NCBI RefSeq assembly: GCF_029263665.1
Contig: NZ_JAJUFQ010000007.1
Span: 184,744 to 248,743, forward strand
Source of the DNA: Halomonas sp.
GTDB taxonomy: Bacteria; Pseudomonadota; Gammaproteobacteria; Pseudomonadales; Halomonadaceae
Length of the DNA stretch: 64,000 bases
Direction of reading: 5' to 3'
Position numbers and translations under genes: made by a program. Under the pieces are notes generated by a model. That model ran no database searches and was not told the origin of the DNA. It saw only the letters and a list, made by a program, of their open reading frames with translations. Shown here in pieces: positions 55,601 through 63,619 of the stretch; within the stretch, counting starts at the first letter, position 1, and each line of letters opens with the position of its first letter.

Positions 55601-58600
55601 TGATGCTGGACTCGCCTCATGGGCGACGCTCTCGCTTGCGCCTGGACAGGCACCAGGGTCACATACATATCGAATCGCGGGATACTCAGGAAGCAGGTGA
55701 CTGGCAGCTCAATGCCAAGGCCCGAGTCCTGAGTGACAGCCTCGGCACCCTGCTGGAGAGAGAAGCCCCCACGCTCCCCCAGCGCCAGCCGGATGTCAGT
55801 CTGCAACAACACCTGGCCATGGCCAGTCGGGTCGGTCTCGACTACGGCCCAGCCTTCCAGGCCCTGGAAGGCATCTGGCGCGAGGGTGACACGATCATCG
55901 GCCAGTTTGGAGAGACTTCCCGCCCGGAAGAAGCGCTACAGCACCTGTCGCCTGGCCGGCTGGACAGTGCTTTCCAGCTATTCTTGCCACTGCTGGCCGA
56001 CAGCGAGGCAGCCGCCTCGGGCTTCGCTTTTGTCCCGGTACGCATCGATCGCCTGCAGATGCGCACTGATGCAGGCCTGCCGGTGCTCGCCACAGCGACA
56101 TTGCGCAAGCGTGCACCGCATTCCTTCACCGCAGACTTCAGCCTGTTCGATGCCTCAGGCATGTGTGTGGCCCACCTTGATGCTACCCGCTTCCGCCTGG
56201 TGCGCCTGAAGCAGACGGAAAGCACCAGCCTCAGCTTCGTTGCCAATGTGCTGACACCTGCACCGCATCCTCATACGCCGGCCACCATGGCATGGGATGC
56301 TGTCGAGGACAGCCTCGGCCGATTGGGCGACAGCGTTGCCCTGGCCACCCGATCACGCTATGCCGAGGAGCTCAGCCCACTACTGGACCGCCTCAGCGAA
56401 GCTTTCGCCGATCAGGCCCTGATCGCGCTCGGCCATGCCGAGCGCCTGGAAAAGGCCGACCTTGAGCATTATCACGCACAATATCCCGGTACCGTCCAGC
56501 AATGGCATCATCTGCTCACGCAGTTGGAAGATGCCGGCATCCTGGTAAGCGACGACAACGGCTGGACGCGCCAATCCAACGACGAGGAGCCATCTTCTCA
56601 GCAACATCCTCAGATACGCCCGGAAGCCATCTGGCAGATGATGATCGGCGAATACCCCGATGCTCTGCCCCTGATCCAGCGCGTCGGGCGCCATGGCCTC
56701 AATCTGCTTGGGCTGCTCCAGGGCACTATCGAGGCAGACTCGCTCGATCTGACGCCAGAGCACCTGGCAGCCCTCGCGCCTCATGCGCTTTCCACCCAGG
56801 GCTGGACATGTCTGGGAGAGCAGCTGTGTGCGGCTCTGCAGGAACACATCGCCGGTTTACCGATCGAGCAACGCCTGAGCATCGTTGAAGCCGGTATTGC
56901 CGTGCCCAGACTGGGAGAATGGTTCAGCGGGCTGCTCGATGCAGACCGCGTCGACCTCGCCCTGCTGCCCAGTGATGATGACGGCCTGCACCATGCCTCC
57001 CGCCTGAAGGAGAGACACCCTCTGATAGAGGTGGCCTCTCTCTCCGATGACACAGCACCATCGGCCCAGGGTCAGTTCGCCATCCTCTCGCTCAGCCCGG
57101 AATCCCGGGAGACGGTAGACCAGCAGCTGTCCCAGCTCTCGCGCCACCTGAAACCCGATGCCAGGCTTCTGGTGCTCTACACACCGCCAAGCCATTGGTG
57201 GGATAGCCTGTGTGCCAGCCCTGGCCTTGACAGCCTCCATGGCAAGAGCTGTGAAGCGGAAGACTTGCAGGGCCTGCTGGAGCAGTGGAGCTCGGCCCCC
57301 ATACAGCGAGTCTCCCTCGAGCAGGCCGATCAGGGAATGCAGCTGTATTGCATACGCTTTTCCCCATCTGCCATCGCTCAGGAGGGTCTCCCGTCGCAGG
57401 AGGAACGTCTGTCACAAGACGAACTTCTGTCGCAAGAGAAGCCTTCGGCACATGGCGAAAACGTCAGCGATGAGGCTCCGGGCACACGGGACGCTCACTA
57501 CCTGCTGATAGGCAACAGTGACCATGCAGCCCTGGCCCAGAGCCTGAAGACAGCCCTTCAAACCAATGGCCTGAGTGCCACATGCTGCGACCCGGACGCT
57601 CTCGCCCGGGAGGCGCTGTCACTGGATGAAATTGCCCCTGAAGCGTCTTCCCTGCATCTGATTGACCTGAGGAGTCTGTCCAGGGCTAGCGACGAAACCG
57701 AGCAGTGCACCTGGCTGGCTACCTGGGTGAAGCTGCTCGAAGGGCTCGAACGGCCTCATCGTCTATGGATCATGACGCAGGGCGTTGCCGCATTGCTGCA
57801 GGTCCACAAGCCCCTGATCGATGCTGCATCAAGCATGCCGCTGGCGGCGGCCAGCTGGGGCTTTGCACGATCCATGGCCAACGAAATCTCCCATAGCCAC
57901 GTCACACTGGTGGATACGCCGCCATGCAGCGACGGCAAATGGTCTTCTGCTCTACTGCAGGCCATGAGCAATGAGCTGGGCCACCCCGACAACGAAACGG
58001 AGCTGGCCTACGACGCCGAAGGGCGGCGCTATGCCGTACGCTTGCGTGTCATGCCGCAGCCATCACCGGTTCAAGTCCCGGCAGATGCGCTTGATGATCC
58101 GGCAGACGCGTTCGATGACGCGCAAGGCAAGCACATGACTTCCACGGCCGAGACGCAACAGCTGACAGTGACCTTGCCAGGGCAATTGCGTCACCTGGCA
58201 TGGAAGGCCCGGCCACTTCCCGACGTCGGGGCTGACGATGTGCAGGTGCAGGTCCGGGCCACTGGCCTCAATTTCCGTGACGTGATGTACACACTGGGGC
58301 TGCTGTCCGATGAAGCCATCGAGAATGGCTTCGCCGGGGCCACCTTGGGCCTCGAATTCTCAGGTGTCGTCGAACGCGTCGGCACTAACATCACCGACCT
58401 GTCGCCAGGCGATAGTGTGGTGGGCTTTGGTCCCAACAGCTTCAGCGAGCGCCTGGTGGCATCTCGCAGCGCCCTTACCGTCCTGCCAGCCGGTATCGAC
58501 TTTGCTGCCGCTGCCACCATTCCCACGACCTTCTTCACGGTCTATTACGCTCTCAAGCACCTCGCCCAGGTAGAGCCAGGAGAACGCGTCCTGATTCACG

Positions 58601-60393
58601 GTGGGGCCGGTGGAGTGGGACTTGCCGCCATTCAGATTGCCCGCTGGCTGGGCGCCGAGCTCTATGTGACAGTCGGTAGCGAGGAAAAAGCCGACTTCCT
58701 GCGTCTGTATGGTGTGGAAAGAATCTATCATTCCCGCCAGCTTACCTACGCAGAGGAAATTCTGCGCGATACCCAGGGGAAAGGTGTCGATGTGGTGCTC
58801 AACTCCCTGGCAGGAGAAGCCATCGCACAGAACTTCCGTGCTCTTGCGCCTTTCGGTCGTTTCCTGGAGCTGGGCAAGCGGGACTTCTACGAGAATACCC
58901 CTGTTGGCCTGCGTCCATTCCGCAACAATCTGAGCTACTTCGGTATCGACTCTGACCAGTTGATGAAGGAAAAACCAGCGCTCACCGCACGGCTATTCCG
59001 CGAAATGATGGCCTTGTTCGAAGACGGTACCCTGCATCCCTTGCCCTACACCGCCTTCGATCACCACCGTGTGATCGAGGCGTTCCGCTACATGCAGCAG
59101 GCGCGTCAGATCGGCAAACTGGTCGTCACACGCGAGTCCCAGCCGAATCTTGTTGAAGAACGGGCTCGCCGTGAAGACGAAACACCGACTCCCCGGACAA
59201 CCGCCTTCGCCCTGGACCGCCAGGCCAGCTATCTCGTCACTGGCGGGCTCTCCGGCTTTGGCCTGAGTACGGCGGAGTGGCTCGCCAGGCACGGGGCGGG
59301 ACACCTGATCCTGCTCAGCCGTCGAGGTCCGGCCAGTGAGGAAGCGCAGCAGGGTATCGAGCGCCTGCGTGCGCTCGATGTCGAAGTGACGGCACTGGCC
59401 TGCGATATCACCGACCGAGAGGCACTGGCCGCGGTCATTGCCGACTGTGGCACCACCCTGCCTCCGTTGAAGGGTATCGTGCATGCTGCCACTGTCATCG
59501 ACGATGGCTTGATCCGTCATCTCGACCGCGAGCGTATCGAGCGCGTCCTGGCACCCAAGATTCTCGGTGCCCGGAACCTGCATGAACTGACTCAGCATCA
59601 GCCTCTTGATCTGTTTGTGCTCTACTCCTCCGCCACCACGCTGTTCGGAAACCCTGGGCAGGCCAACTATGTGGCCGCCAACTGCTGGCTGGAAGGGCTT
59701 GCCGCCTATCGCCGCCAGCAAGGGCTGGCTGCCACCTGCGTGTATTGGGGAGCCATCGAGGACGTGGGCTTCCTGGCCCGCAACACTCGCACCCTGGAGG
59801 CCCTGCAGGAGCGCCTCGGAGGTTCGGCATTGCAATCTGCTGCGGCACTGGACACCCTCGGGCAGCTTCTGGCCACGCAACAGTCCCACGTCGGTGTACT
59901 CGAACTGGACTGGCATGCCCTGGCACGCTTCCTGCCGACGGACCAGGCACCACGCTTCCACGAGCTGTCTGCAGCGGCAGGCGACAGTAGCGAACATCAC
60001 GATAACGGTAGCGAGCTGCTGGAGCAGTTGCAGTGCATGACAGCGGAAGAGATGCACAGCACCCTGGTCAGCGTATTGCGCAATGAATTGGCCACTATCC
60101 TGTTGATCGATCCTGAACAGATCGACAGCCAGCAATCCGTCTACGAACTGGGATTCGATTCGCTGATGGGAGTAGAGTTGATGACGGCCATCGAGGCACG
60201 ACTCAATATCCAGTTGCCCGTCATGGTCATGAGCGAGGCCACCAGCCTGGATAAGCTGGCTCAAGTACTGGTGCGCAAACTGACACAAGGCGAGAGCGAG
60301 GAAGAGGACGGCACAAGAAGCGCCCTGGCTCTGGCCAATGCCCACGGCAGCGAGGAAGCCGTGGCTCTGATTACCGAGGAACCGGCACAATGA
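52666..60393 (+). CDS. Iterative type I polyketide synthase of capsule locus (WcbR/RkpA-like)
   Basis: 2575 residues, one complete reducing module. KS (about 3-430) has C173 in DTACSSS, H308 in EAHGTGT and H346 in NIGHLE. AT (about 540-850) has S634 in GHSVGEV and a YAFH motif favouring malonyl-CoA. DH (about 915-1200) has H938 in ADHSVGNAPIFP (the canonical HxxxG glycine is shifted by one) and D1100. A degenerate methyltransferase-like region without a SAM motif spans about 1240-1530, then a hexapeptide-repeat linker and a pseudo-KR region. ER (about 1830-2140) has HGGAGGVGLA; KR (about 2180-2400) has TGGLSGFG and Y2335; ACP has S2499 in GFDSLMG. There is no thioesterase, fitting off-loading by the oxoamine synthase downstream. 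It probably makes a fully reduced acyl chain for the capsule lipid; the product is inferred. Confidence 0.95.
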   Translation: MTRRVAIIGAAHRFPAADGESFWESLKNGTDLVTEVDRQRWDHEIYQHPNRQHPGTSVTFAAGSLGEGVGEFDATFFGISPREAAHMDPQQRMLLELAWEATEHAGIPASNMRGSRCGVYIGISSLDYAYRHADDLEALDSPSATGNTSSIAANRISYIFDLKGPSMAVDTACSSSLVAFHQACQAIRAGECDTALAGGVSLHLHPFGFIVFTKASMLSANGRCRVFDESGDGYVRSEGAGLFLLKDYDQALADGDRILAVVAGTAVNTDGHKTGLTVPNPDAQIALMRQAYADAGIDIEDIDYLEAHGTGTAVGDPIETHAIGHALGMARSRPLPIGSVKSNIGHLETASGVAGLAKALYSLMHREVPATIGIRKLNPHIKQDEWNLDIVTEARPLPAEGTLTIGVNSFGFGGANAHVILQSPQETQPTAAPRHSAETHCASAPSTAAVAERRLPLRISAQCDNGLREQARRLADLLEHGSDDLYDIAHALETQRAQLKHGAVIITDDRSQACSALRAFAKREDSRNEVITLQRQSDAQGPVFVYSGNGCQWETMGRALLDHCPVFRATIDQVDELFRPQGSFSIREELEGLNGSERFERTEIAQPALFALQVGLTASLRHWGITPSAVVGHSVGEVAAAWACGALSLKDAVTVITQRSHFQGLTKGKGVMTAAVMDAESARTWLNDPRFEDIALAGDNSVRGVTLAGPKASMEALEECLVEQQIACFRLPLDYAFHSSAMAPIEQDVISALAGISPRVSEIPFYSTVSGDIFDTSALDANYWWLNIRQPVRFTEALCQLFDAKANVFVEIGAHPVLKRYLQDAQKDSGHVCTIISSLQRDGDSVRDLQKCLGQLWLSGIAPNTHKVFPVTGRFVELPHYPWQRQQHWMPGTGHKWGLIDRHLEHPLLGYRQSLFDGIDTCWQSQLDVERLPWLADHSVGNAPIFPGAGYVEMSLAAAIHHREAQTIELESLEILAPMMLDSPHGRRSRLRLDRHQGHIHIESRDTQEAGDWQLNAKARVLSDSLGTLLEREAPTLPQRQPDVSLQQHLAMASRVGLDYGPAFQALEGIWREGDTIIGQFGETSRPEEALQHLSPGRLDSAFQLFLPLLADSEAAASGFAFVPVRIDRLQMRTDAGLPVLATATLRKRAPHSFTADFSLFDASGMCVAHLDATRFRLVRLKQTESTSLSFVANVLTPAPHPHTPATMAWDAVEDSLGRLGDSVALATRSRYAEELSPLLDRLSEAFADQALIALGHAERLEKADLEHYHAQYPGTVQQWHHLLTQLEDAGILVSDDNGWTRQSNDEEPSSQQHPQIRPEAIWQMMIGEYPDALPLIQRVGRHGLNLLGLLQGTIEADSLDLTPEHLAALAPHALSTQGWTCLGEQLCAALQEHIAGLPIEQRLSIVEAGIAVPRLGEWFSGLLDADRVDLALLPSDDDGLHHASRLKERHPLIEVASLSDDTAPSAQGQFAILSLSPESRETVDQQLSQLSRHLKPDARLLVLYTPPSHWWDSLCASPGLDSLHGKSCEAEDLQGLLEQWSSAPIQRVSLEQADQGMQLYCIRFSPSAIAQEGLPSQEERLSQDELLSQEKPSAHGENVSDEAPGTRDAHYLLIGNSDHAALAQSLKTALQTNGLSATCCDPDALAREALSLDEIAPEASSLHLIDLRSLSRASDETEQCTWLATWVKLLEGLERPHRLWIMTQGVAALLQVHKPLIDAASSMPLAAASWGFARSMANEISHSHVTLVDTPPCSDGKWSSALLQAMSNELGHPDNETELAYDAEGRRYAVRLRVMPQPSPVQVPADALDDPADAFDDAQGKHMTSTAETQQLTVTLPGQLRHLAWKARPLPDVGADDVQVQVRATGLNFRDVMYTLGLLSDEAIENGFAGATLGLEFSGVVERVGTNITDLSPGDSVVGFGPNSFSERLVASRSALTVLPAGIDFAAAATIPTTFFTVYYALKHLAQVEPGERVLIHGGAGGVGLAAIQIARWLGAELYVTVGSEEKADFLRLYGVERIYHSRQLTYAEEILRDTQGKGVDVVLNSLAGEAIAQNFRALAPFGRFLELGKRDFYENTPVGLRPFRNNLSYFGIDSDQLMKEKPALTARLFREMMALFEDGTLHPLPYTAFDHHRVIEAFRYMQQARQIGKLVVTRESQPNLVEERARREDETPTPRTTAFALDRQASYLVTGGLSGFGLSTAEWLARHGAGHLILLSRRGPASEEAQQGIERLRALDVEVTALACDITDREALAAVIADCGTTLPPLKGIVHAATVIDDGLIRHLDRERIERVLAPKILGARNLHELTQHQPLDLFVLYSSATTLFGNPGQANYVAANCWLEGLAAYRRQQGLAATCVYWGAIEDVGFLARNTRTLEALQERLGGSALQSAAALDTLGQLLATQQSHVGVLELDWHALARFLPTDQAPRFHELSAAAGDSSEHHDNGSELLEQLQCMTAEEMHSTLVSVLRNELATILLIDPEQIDSQQSVYELGFDSLMGVELMTAIEARLNIQLPVMVMSEATSLDKLAQVLVRKLTQGESEEEDGTRSALALANAHGSEEAVALITEEPAQ
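57379..57450 (+). repeat. Four 18-bp repeats encoding a hexapeptide linker in the PKS
   Basis: Four consecutive 18-bp units (57379, 57397, 57415, 57433) encode Q-[ED]-x-x-x-[SA] hexapeptides such as QEERLS and QDELLS. They lie in the linker between the methyltransferase-like and pseudo-KR regions. The outer unit is degenerate. Confidence 0.75.
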
Positions 60394-60452
60394 GTACGAC
60401 ACAATTGAGTGCAAGGAAACTGGATTCAAGACAGCTGGATTCAAGACAATGA
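60390..60452 (+). CDS. Possible 20-codon coupling micro-ORF between PKS and oxoamine synthase
   Basis: An ATG overlapping the PKS stop (ATGA at 60390) opens a 20-codon frame that ends at a TGA overlapping the start of the next gene (ATGA at 60449). It contains the duplicated pentapeptide LDSRQ from a 15-bp tandem repeat. The downstream gene has no ribosome site of its own near 60449. The micro-ORF could therefore carry ribosomes from one gene to the next, or be a leftover of a former longer N-terminus of the synthase (both begin Met-Ser-Thr). It is too short to judge as a functional peptide. Confidence 0.4.
   Translation: MSTTQLSARKLDSRQLDSRQ
60420..60449 (+). repeat. 15-bp tandem duplication before oxoamine synthase start
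   Basis: CTGGATTCAAGACAG (60420-60434) is followed directly by CTGGATTCAAGACAA (60435-60449), 14 of 15 identical. It is in frame within the micro-ORF and ends at the A of the next start codon. Confidence 0.85.
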
Positions 60453-61765
60453 GCACAGGGGATCGACAGCGCCTGAAACAGCAACTGCTGCAGCAGCGCC
60501 CCCCTGCGCAACGTACTCCGCCATCACGGCGGAAGGGAGACACCTCGTCCTATGCTGACAAGGCAGCATTGACGCGTTTCGACACGCTGCCCCAGTATCA
60601 GCAGATCAGCATGATCCGGGAAGGCGCCCGGCACCTGGGACTGGATGATCCTTTCTTCCGTCCCCATCAGGGCATCGCTGGTGCGACCACCCATATCGAT
60701 GGGCGTGAGTTGATCAACTTTTCCAGCTACAACTATCTCGGCCTGGCCGGTGATCAACGTGTGATAGCAGCAGCCAGCCAGGCCATGGCGGAATACGGCA
60801 CCACCGTCTCGGCCAGTCGTATCGTCTCGGGAGAGCGGCCCATTCACCGTCAGCTCGAACGTGCCATTGCCGATGCTTATGGCTGTGAGGATGCCGTGGC
60901 GTTTGTCAGCGGTCATGCCACCAACGTGTCGACCCTCGGTGAGCTGATGGGCCCGAAGGACCTGATCCTGCATGATGAATGGGTCCACAACAGCGCCGTC
61001 GTCGGTGCACAACTTTCCGGGGCCAAGCGCGTATCCTTCAGCCATAACGACACCAGCACCCTGGAAACCCTGCTGGAGCGCCATCGCCATCAGTTCGAGC
61101 GTGTCATCATCGTCATCGAGGGGCTGTACAGCATGGATGGCGATGCACCAAACCTGGGTGCCCTCATCGAGCTCAAGCAACGCTTCCAGTGCTGGCTGAT
61201 GGTGGATGAAGCCCACTCCTTCGGTGTTCTCGGCGAACATGGTCTGGGCTTGAGAGAACACTTCCAGGTCGAGGCCAAGGAAGTGGACATCTGGATGGGC
61301 ACCCTGAGCAAGTCGCTGGCCAGCTGCGGCGGCTATATCACCGGCTGCCAGGCCCTGGTGGACACGCTGCGCTACCTGGCTCCCGGGTTTCTGTACAGTG
61401 TCGGTCTCCCTCCTCAACTTGCTGCCCCTGCCTTGCGTGCGTTGGAGCTGATGCGCCAGGAGCCAGATCGCATAGCACGCCTGCATCAGATTTCAGGCTA
61501 TTTCCTTGAACAGGCCAAGGCGCAGGGGCTGGATACCGGCAAAAGCATCGGTGCAGCCGTCGTACCCGTCATTACCGGCAGCTCACTCAAGGCTGCCCGG
61601 TTATCCCAGCACCTCTTCGAGGCGGGAATCAACGTACAACCCATTGTCTACCCGGCCGTACCGGAACGAGCTGCACGTCTGCGCTTCTTCCTGTGCAATG
61701 AACATACGCCGGAGCAGATTGATTACACCATGGAGCAATTGCGGACCATAATCCCCAACATCTAA
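60449..61765 (+). CDS. Alpha-oxoamine synthase (WcbT/RkpG-like, PLP-dependent acyltransferase)
   Basis: 438 residues, class II fold-type I PLP enzyme of the family of 8-amino-7-oxononanoate and serine palmitoyl synthases, which condense an acyl thioester with an amino acid. INFSSYNYLGL, GTTVSASRIVSGERPIHRQLE, VMVDEAHSFGVLGEHGLG (as LMVDEAHSFG) with the PLP aspartate, and the PLP lysine in GTLSKSLASCGGY are present. An extra N-terminal extension of about 70 residues precedes the core. Placed directly after the PKS, which lacks a thioesterase, it is the likely off-loading enzyme making an amino-ketone lipid. Homologous pairs are wcbR-wcbT and rkpA-rkpG. The substrate identity is inferred. Confidence 0.93.
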   Translation: MSTGDRQRLKQQLLQQRPPAQRTPPSRRKGDTSSYADKAALTRFDTLPQYQQISMIREGARHLGLDDPFFRPHQGIAGATTHIDGRELINFSSYNYLGLAGDQRVIAAASQAMAEYGTTVSASRIVSGERPIHRQLERAIADAYGCEDAVAFVSGHATNVSTLGELMGPKDLILHDEWVHNSAVVGAQLSGAKRVSFSHNDTSTLETLLERHRHQFERVIIVIEGLYSMDGDAPNLGALIELKQRFQCWLMVDEAHSFGVLGEHGLGLREHFQVEAKEVDIWMGTLSKSLASCGGYITGCQALVDTLRYLAPGFLYSVGLPPQLAAPALRALELMRQEPDRIARLHQISGYFLEQAKAQGLDTGKSIGAAVVPVITGSSLKAARLSQHLFEAGINVQPIVYPAVPERAARLRFFLCNEHTPEQIDYTMEQLRTIIPNI

Positions 61766-62706
61766 GTATAATTGTCTGCAAAATATCGGCCTATTGGCCC
61801 AAAAAGCATTCAGAAAAATCCCATATAAACCATGGCACGTTGCGAGCAGATCTTGCTTCTGCACCAGAATGGAAATCATACCGTCATCGCTTATGCATAT
61901 TATTACCTTGATTGGTCACGACCTTTTCATGGCGCGGCATAAATCATCGTTTTTTCATTACGTTACCGCATCATAAGAGTGCAGGATCCTGATCAATAAG
62001 CGGCAAAAATGTCGAGCAACATTTTGTTTCACAAGTTGCATTTTGCAAATCCGAGCAACAACTCAACACTCGCCATATGGCCTATACAAACACGCATTCC
62101 CTATTCTAGTATGGCGTCATTCTATCGGCGCCCTTGCTCAGCGATAAGGAGTGCGGGAACCACCAATGACAAGGTAATGAACGACCATAGGCACAGCAGC
62201 TTGCTTATTTCATGCCAGCCTGAACGATAGCTTGTGAGCTTGTCAAAAAGACTAAGGAAGGCAGTCCATTGCACTGCCAAGGAAAGGGATTTCTCGTGCT
62301 AATTGCAGGTGGCACTGCTGCATGATGTGGCAAATGCGTTTTTCAATCATGGTTGGTACAGCTTTCGATACTCTGGCGCGCATTTACTGTTCTGCCCGTA
62401 TCCTTTATGTCCAGGCAACGCTGACTGTGATGGGGAGCCTTGCATCCGGCAAGCACCGCGCCTGCTTTCTCGGTGTCGTCACGATCCCCTTCAAACCGTA
62501 CAGCAAGTATCTGCCACCTTATCGCAACCAGCATCAGTCCGGTGGTACGGGGCTTCGATGCTAACCCTGCCTCTCTTTGTTATTCCGACGCACGGCAGGA
62601 CCTGCCTGCCAGCAAATCTCGTCGTCGTTGATTTTCCATTCGTCTGGTCGTTCTGGCCGACAGGTTCAGACATCAGACCATCATTGCGCAATCGCGGGAG
62701 TCGTTA
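61766..62706. other. Non-coding region between the capsule locus and cysQ
   Basis: 941 bp with no convincing gene: overlapping short frames on both strands near 62300-62700 lack ribosome sites and recognisable motifs. The left part is AT-rich. A weak GGCC-tatt-GGCC hairpin lies about 20 bp after the synthase stop without a T-run, and GGCAGT/ACTGCC forms a small hairpin near 62260-62280. No clear terminator of the capsule operon was found. Confidence 0.55.
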
Positions 62707-63531
62707 ATGAGCAGCTTTATCGAGCCGATACGCCAGGCACTGATCGACGGTGCCGTCGAGGCCGGCAAGGCCATCCTCGAGGTCTACGACGGGGAAATCC
62801 AGGTCGAAACCAAGGGTGATGACAGCCCGTTGACCCAAGCTGACCTGGCTTCGCATCGGCAACTGGTGGCCGTGCTCCAGGAGCTGACACCGGATGTGCC
62901 GGTGCTGTCTGAAGAGTCTGGCGATATTTCCTACGCCGAGCGCAGCCAATGGCAGCGCTACTGGCTGCTGGACCCGCTGGATGGCACCAAGGAGTTCATC
63001 AAGCGCAATGGCGAGTTCACCGTCAATGTGGCCCTGATCGAGGAAGGCGTGCCGGTGTTCGGTATCGTGCATGCTCCGGTGCTGAATGCCACCTGGTACG
63101 GCGAACAAGGACAAGGAGCGTTCAAGATAGAGGGTGGCAACACTACTCAGATTCACGTGCGCACCTTGCCAGAGCCCAACACCTCGGCATGGAAGATCGT
63201 CGGCAGCCGCTCCCATGGTTCAGCGGAATTCGAGGCGTTCTGCGAGCGCTTGCCGGAACATGAACGAGTGTCCATGGGCAGCTCCCTGAAGCTGTGCCTG
63301 GTCGCCGAAGGCGCCGCCGACCTGTATCCGCGGCTGGCTCCTACCAGTGAGTGGGATACCGCAGCAGCCCAGGCCGTGGTCACGGCAGCAGGTGGGGAAG
63401 TCCTCAACGCCGAAACCCTGGAACCGCTGCGCTGCAACCAGCAGGACAGCGTCCTCAACCCCTTCTTCATCGTGTGCGGTCAGCGCGATGAACGCTGGAC
63501 CGAGGCGCTGGCACAAGCCCTAGCCAACTAG
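62707..63531 (+). CDS. cysQ: 3'(2'),5'-bisphosphate nucleotidase (PAP phosphatase)
   Basis: 274 residues, inositol-monophosphatase superfamily. SEESGDISY and [26 protein letters not shown] carry the metal-binding acids. [29 protein letters not shown] and [19 protein letters not shown] complete the family signature. It is about 28 residues longer than E. coli CysQ. It hydrolyses 3'-phosphoadenosine-5'-phosphate, the by-product of PAPS-dependent sulfotransferases and PAPS reductase, relieving product inhibition. GGGAG precedes the ATG by 7 nt. Lying between a sulfotransferase-rich capsule locus and cysD, it fits a sulfate-activation neighbourhood, though cysQ is also a general housekeeping gene. 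Confidence 0.95.
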   Translation: MSSFIEPIRQALIDGAVEAGKAILEVYDGEIQVETKGDDSPLTQADLASHRQLVAVLQELTPDVPVLSEESGDISYAERSQWQRYWLLDPLDGTKEFIKRNGEFTVNVALIEEGVPVFGIVHAPVLNATWYGEQGQGAFKIEGGNTTQIHVRTLPEPNTSAWKIVGSRSHGSAEFEAFCERLPEHERVSMGSSLKLCLVAEGAADLYPRLAPTSEWDTAAAQAVVTAAGGEVLNAETLEPLRCNQQDSVLNPFFIVCGQRDERWTEALAQALAN

Positions 63532-63542
63532 ATTCCCTTTTC

Positions 63543-63589
63543 GTGGCCGTGACGCCTTGCACACATTGTTGCACAGGAGGAACGGCCAC
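63543..63589 (+). other. Inverted repeat in the cysQ-cysD gap
   Basis: GTGGCCGT (63543-63550) and ACGGCCAC (63582-63589) are perfect complements across a 31-nt loop that contains TTGCACACATTGTTGCAC. The loop also includes AGGAGG (63575-63580), too far from the cysD ATG to be its ribosome site. A leader or processing structure is possible. Confidence 0.4.
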
Positions 63590-63619
63590 CACCTTGGCTC
63601 TCAACCTTGGATATTGGAT

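Noticed and set aside
58993..60543. Long minus-strand frame (516 codons) opposite the PKS
   Set aside because: It is antisense to the KR and ACP domains, which are clearly coding on the plus strand.
62303..62707. Plus-strand 134-codon frame before cysQ
   Set aside because: No ribosome site, Cys/Pro-rich random-looking sequence, and competing frames on the other strand; no degraded known gene could be recognised.
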